Below, one piece after another: positions 62,401 through 64,000 of a DNA stretch of 64,000 nt. The DNA is from Clavelina lepadiformis (lineage: Eukaryota > Chordata > Ascidiacea > Aplousobranchia > Clavelinidae). Under the pieces are notes generated by a model. It did not search any database. It worked only from the letters and a program-made list of their open reading frames with translations, and was not told the DNA's origin. How positions within the stretch are numbered: position 1 is the first letter of the stretch; the number at the start of each line of letters is the position of its first letter. The stretch is from contig NC_135243.1 of NCBI RefSeq assembly GCF_947623445.1, forward strand, positions 16,618,501-16,682,500. The letters are read 5' to 3'. The position numbers and the translations under genes were made by a program.

Positions 62401-63614
62401 ACTAACTATGGCAGCGTTTAGCTGTGACTAAGCAAAATGCAATCGATAAAGTTTGCTTAATCAGTTAAACCAGTATAAATAAAAGCTTACAATCATAGTT
62501 CTGTACCACAAACACAATAGAATAAACGCATTAAAACAGTAATCATTAGTATTCATTAATTTTGAAAAGGACAATATAATAATGCTGCAAACTTATAATG
62601 CTTGTGCAAAAAAAGAAAATGAAGCAATATTCATATATTTGCTGTTGACTCATACTTTCAAAGTATATAATATTTATCTTAAAAAATATATCGGATAATG
62701 ATAAATCAGACTCAGACAGAATACGAAACAAACCATTGAAATACTATTAATTTGCATTGATGGCGGGATGACTATGTTACGTCAATAGTATATATATATA
62801 TAAATAAATTAAAAGGCAGTAGCAGAATTCGTTAACACCAAAGGTAAATTGTGATTTATACGTTTACATGAGTTTTCACAAGCTTGTGCTTTGTCAAGTG
62901 TAAGTGTAACTATAAGACAAAACAAAATAGTTTCAAAGCTTATTAAAAACAATAAAAGTAATAATAACATCACGTATTAAATTTGTTTATTCACACCCAA
63001 CAGCGTATTCAAAGTAGCACAGTGAAATATATTAACCAATAATACAGAATAACAAGTGCTTAGTTAATTCTTACCAGTCTTATTTGCTCAACCCTTCTGA
63101 CCAAATCTCTTTCTCTTTGGTCAAGAGCAGCCCTATGTTTTTGCATAACAGAATGAATTTCAGATTCCACAACTTTGCTGCGATTGAAAATACTTTCACG
63201 CATTCTTTTGATGTCACCAATGCTATTTTCCAGACCTTGAAGGCTATTTCTACAAAGGTTAAAGACAATACACAACCTGTAAGTATTTTTTCTGTTCAAA
63301 ATCAGAATTATTGAGTTGGCAATATTACTTTGATATATAGATACCAATATATAAAACAACAGCTTTCATTGAATCACAAATCCATACATATTTCATATAA
63401 AATACAACAATTATGTCCATACATGCTGTTATCACATACAAAATTCTGTTATGAACTGAAAACTAATTTCTTGGGATGCTGGTCCCTTGCTTAATGCTTA
63501 CTTGGCATCAGTGAGTAGAGACATAGTGACAGTTTTACTGCCCTCCACAACTTGATTGAGGTACTGCAAACTATGACCACTGTGATCATGAAAAGTGCAT
63601 TGGGAGCAAACAGC
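59471..63614 (-). CDS. TRIM71: TRIM71/LIN-41, last nine exons (5' end beyond window)
   Basis: Exons 63502-63614, 63075-63249, 62091-62214, 61707-61935, 61188-61518, 60669-60851, 60215-60401, 59905-60077 and 59471-59689 join in phase, 578 codons with stop. Order: end of a B-box 2 finger ([19 protein letters not shown]), coiled coil ([20 protein letters not shown]), filamin repeat ([14 protein letters not shown] to SPYILNVKP), then six NHL repeats from [20 protein letters not shown] through [41 protein letters not shown] and [11 protein letters not shown] to [12 protein letters not shown]. This is the LIN-41 architecture. LIN-41 proteins bind mRNA stem-loops through the NHL propeller, repress targets and control developmental timing; the RING/first B-box would lie to the right. 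The let-7 sites downstream support the call. Confidence 0.93.
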
Positions 63615-63710
63615 CTGTATTTTAATCAAATGACATAAATTAGAAATTCTCCTTAGAATGAATGTAAACAGTTTAAAAATTTCAGTCACAACAATAACAG
63701 CATATAGTTA

Positions 63711-64000
63711 CAGTCAAATCCGCTTAATTCGGACACTTTGGTTCCGCTCACTTTTGGCCGAATTAAGCGGAGAAACGGCTTTGTCCGAATTAAGCGGAAA
63801 ATCAATTGTTCGTTTCATGGTCATGCGTAAAGGCAAAAATCGCATTTAAAATACTGTACTGTTGCGTAATAAATGAATTGCAGCTGCGCTATACTGCAGT
63901 AACTGGCACTGATCGCATAAAACGTCTTCGTTTACTTTAGTGAGCAATTTCACTTTTTGTCCTAAACTTTTCTGTACAATTTTGTCCTACAAGATGGACG
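63711..64000. mobile_element. Pogo/Tigger-like MITE, cut by window edge
   Basis: Starts with CAGTCAAATCCGCTTAATTC after a TA, as in Tigger-type tips. Three more CCGAATTAAGCGG-type units follow in both orientations within 90 bp. Pogo-like TTTGTCC words continue to the edge. It lies in a TRIM71 intron. The far end is outside the window. Confidence 0.6.

Overview
The window is AT-rich animal DNA from a compact invertebrate genome. It has intron-split genes with introns mostly of 0.1 to 3 kb, tRNA-derived SINEs, Tx1-like LINEs and many small DNA transposons. The gene set (CEP112, HID1, ABHD2, TRIM71/LIN-41, facilitative sugar transporters) and let-7-type sites beside LIN-41 indicate a bilaterian. 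The closeness of HID1 and ABHD2 to the vertebrate proteins suggests a deuterostome, perhaps a tunicate; that last step is inference.

Layout. 1-3945 (minus): 5' end of a CEP112-like gene (DUF4485 domain), seven exons. 3946-6854: repeats only. 6855-20977: a direct segmental duplication of about 6.5-7 kb, each copy with a 10-exon SLC2/GLUT-type transporter on the minus strand. The right copy is intact (492 codons); the left has one in-frame TGA. 21-30 kb: transposon debris, namely a MITE with a perfect 8-bp target duplication, a LINE fragment and a pogo-like transposase relic itself hit by a MITE. 30546-32912 (plus): complete HID1 in a single uninterrupted ORF. 35.3-37.1 kb: a satellite of about 388 bp. 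37.6-45.6 kb: a three-level transposon nest. 46-48.5 kb: repeats. 48579-56810 (plus): complete 9-exon ABHD2. 59471-63614 (minus): the last nine exons of TRIM71/LIN-41 (B-box end, coiled coil, filamin, six NHL repeats), convergent with ABHD2.

The most notable region is 37.6-45.6 kb. A Tx1-like LINE (minus) is split inside ORF2 by a DNA transposon (37892-42176, GCA target duplication). That transposon carries a transposase-like gene of a family I cannot name. Its gene is split near the start codon by a MULE with tandem-repeat arms (38497-39848, 9-bp duplication) and again by a 422-bp insert (41239-41660, 7-bp duplication). Removing each insertion restores the host reading frame, so the order of events is readable.

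The second highlight is a cluster of four let-7 seed-match sites (58159-58334) in the presumed 3' UTR of LIN-41, the classic let-7 target.
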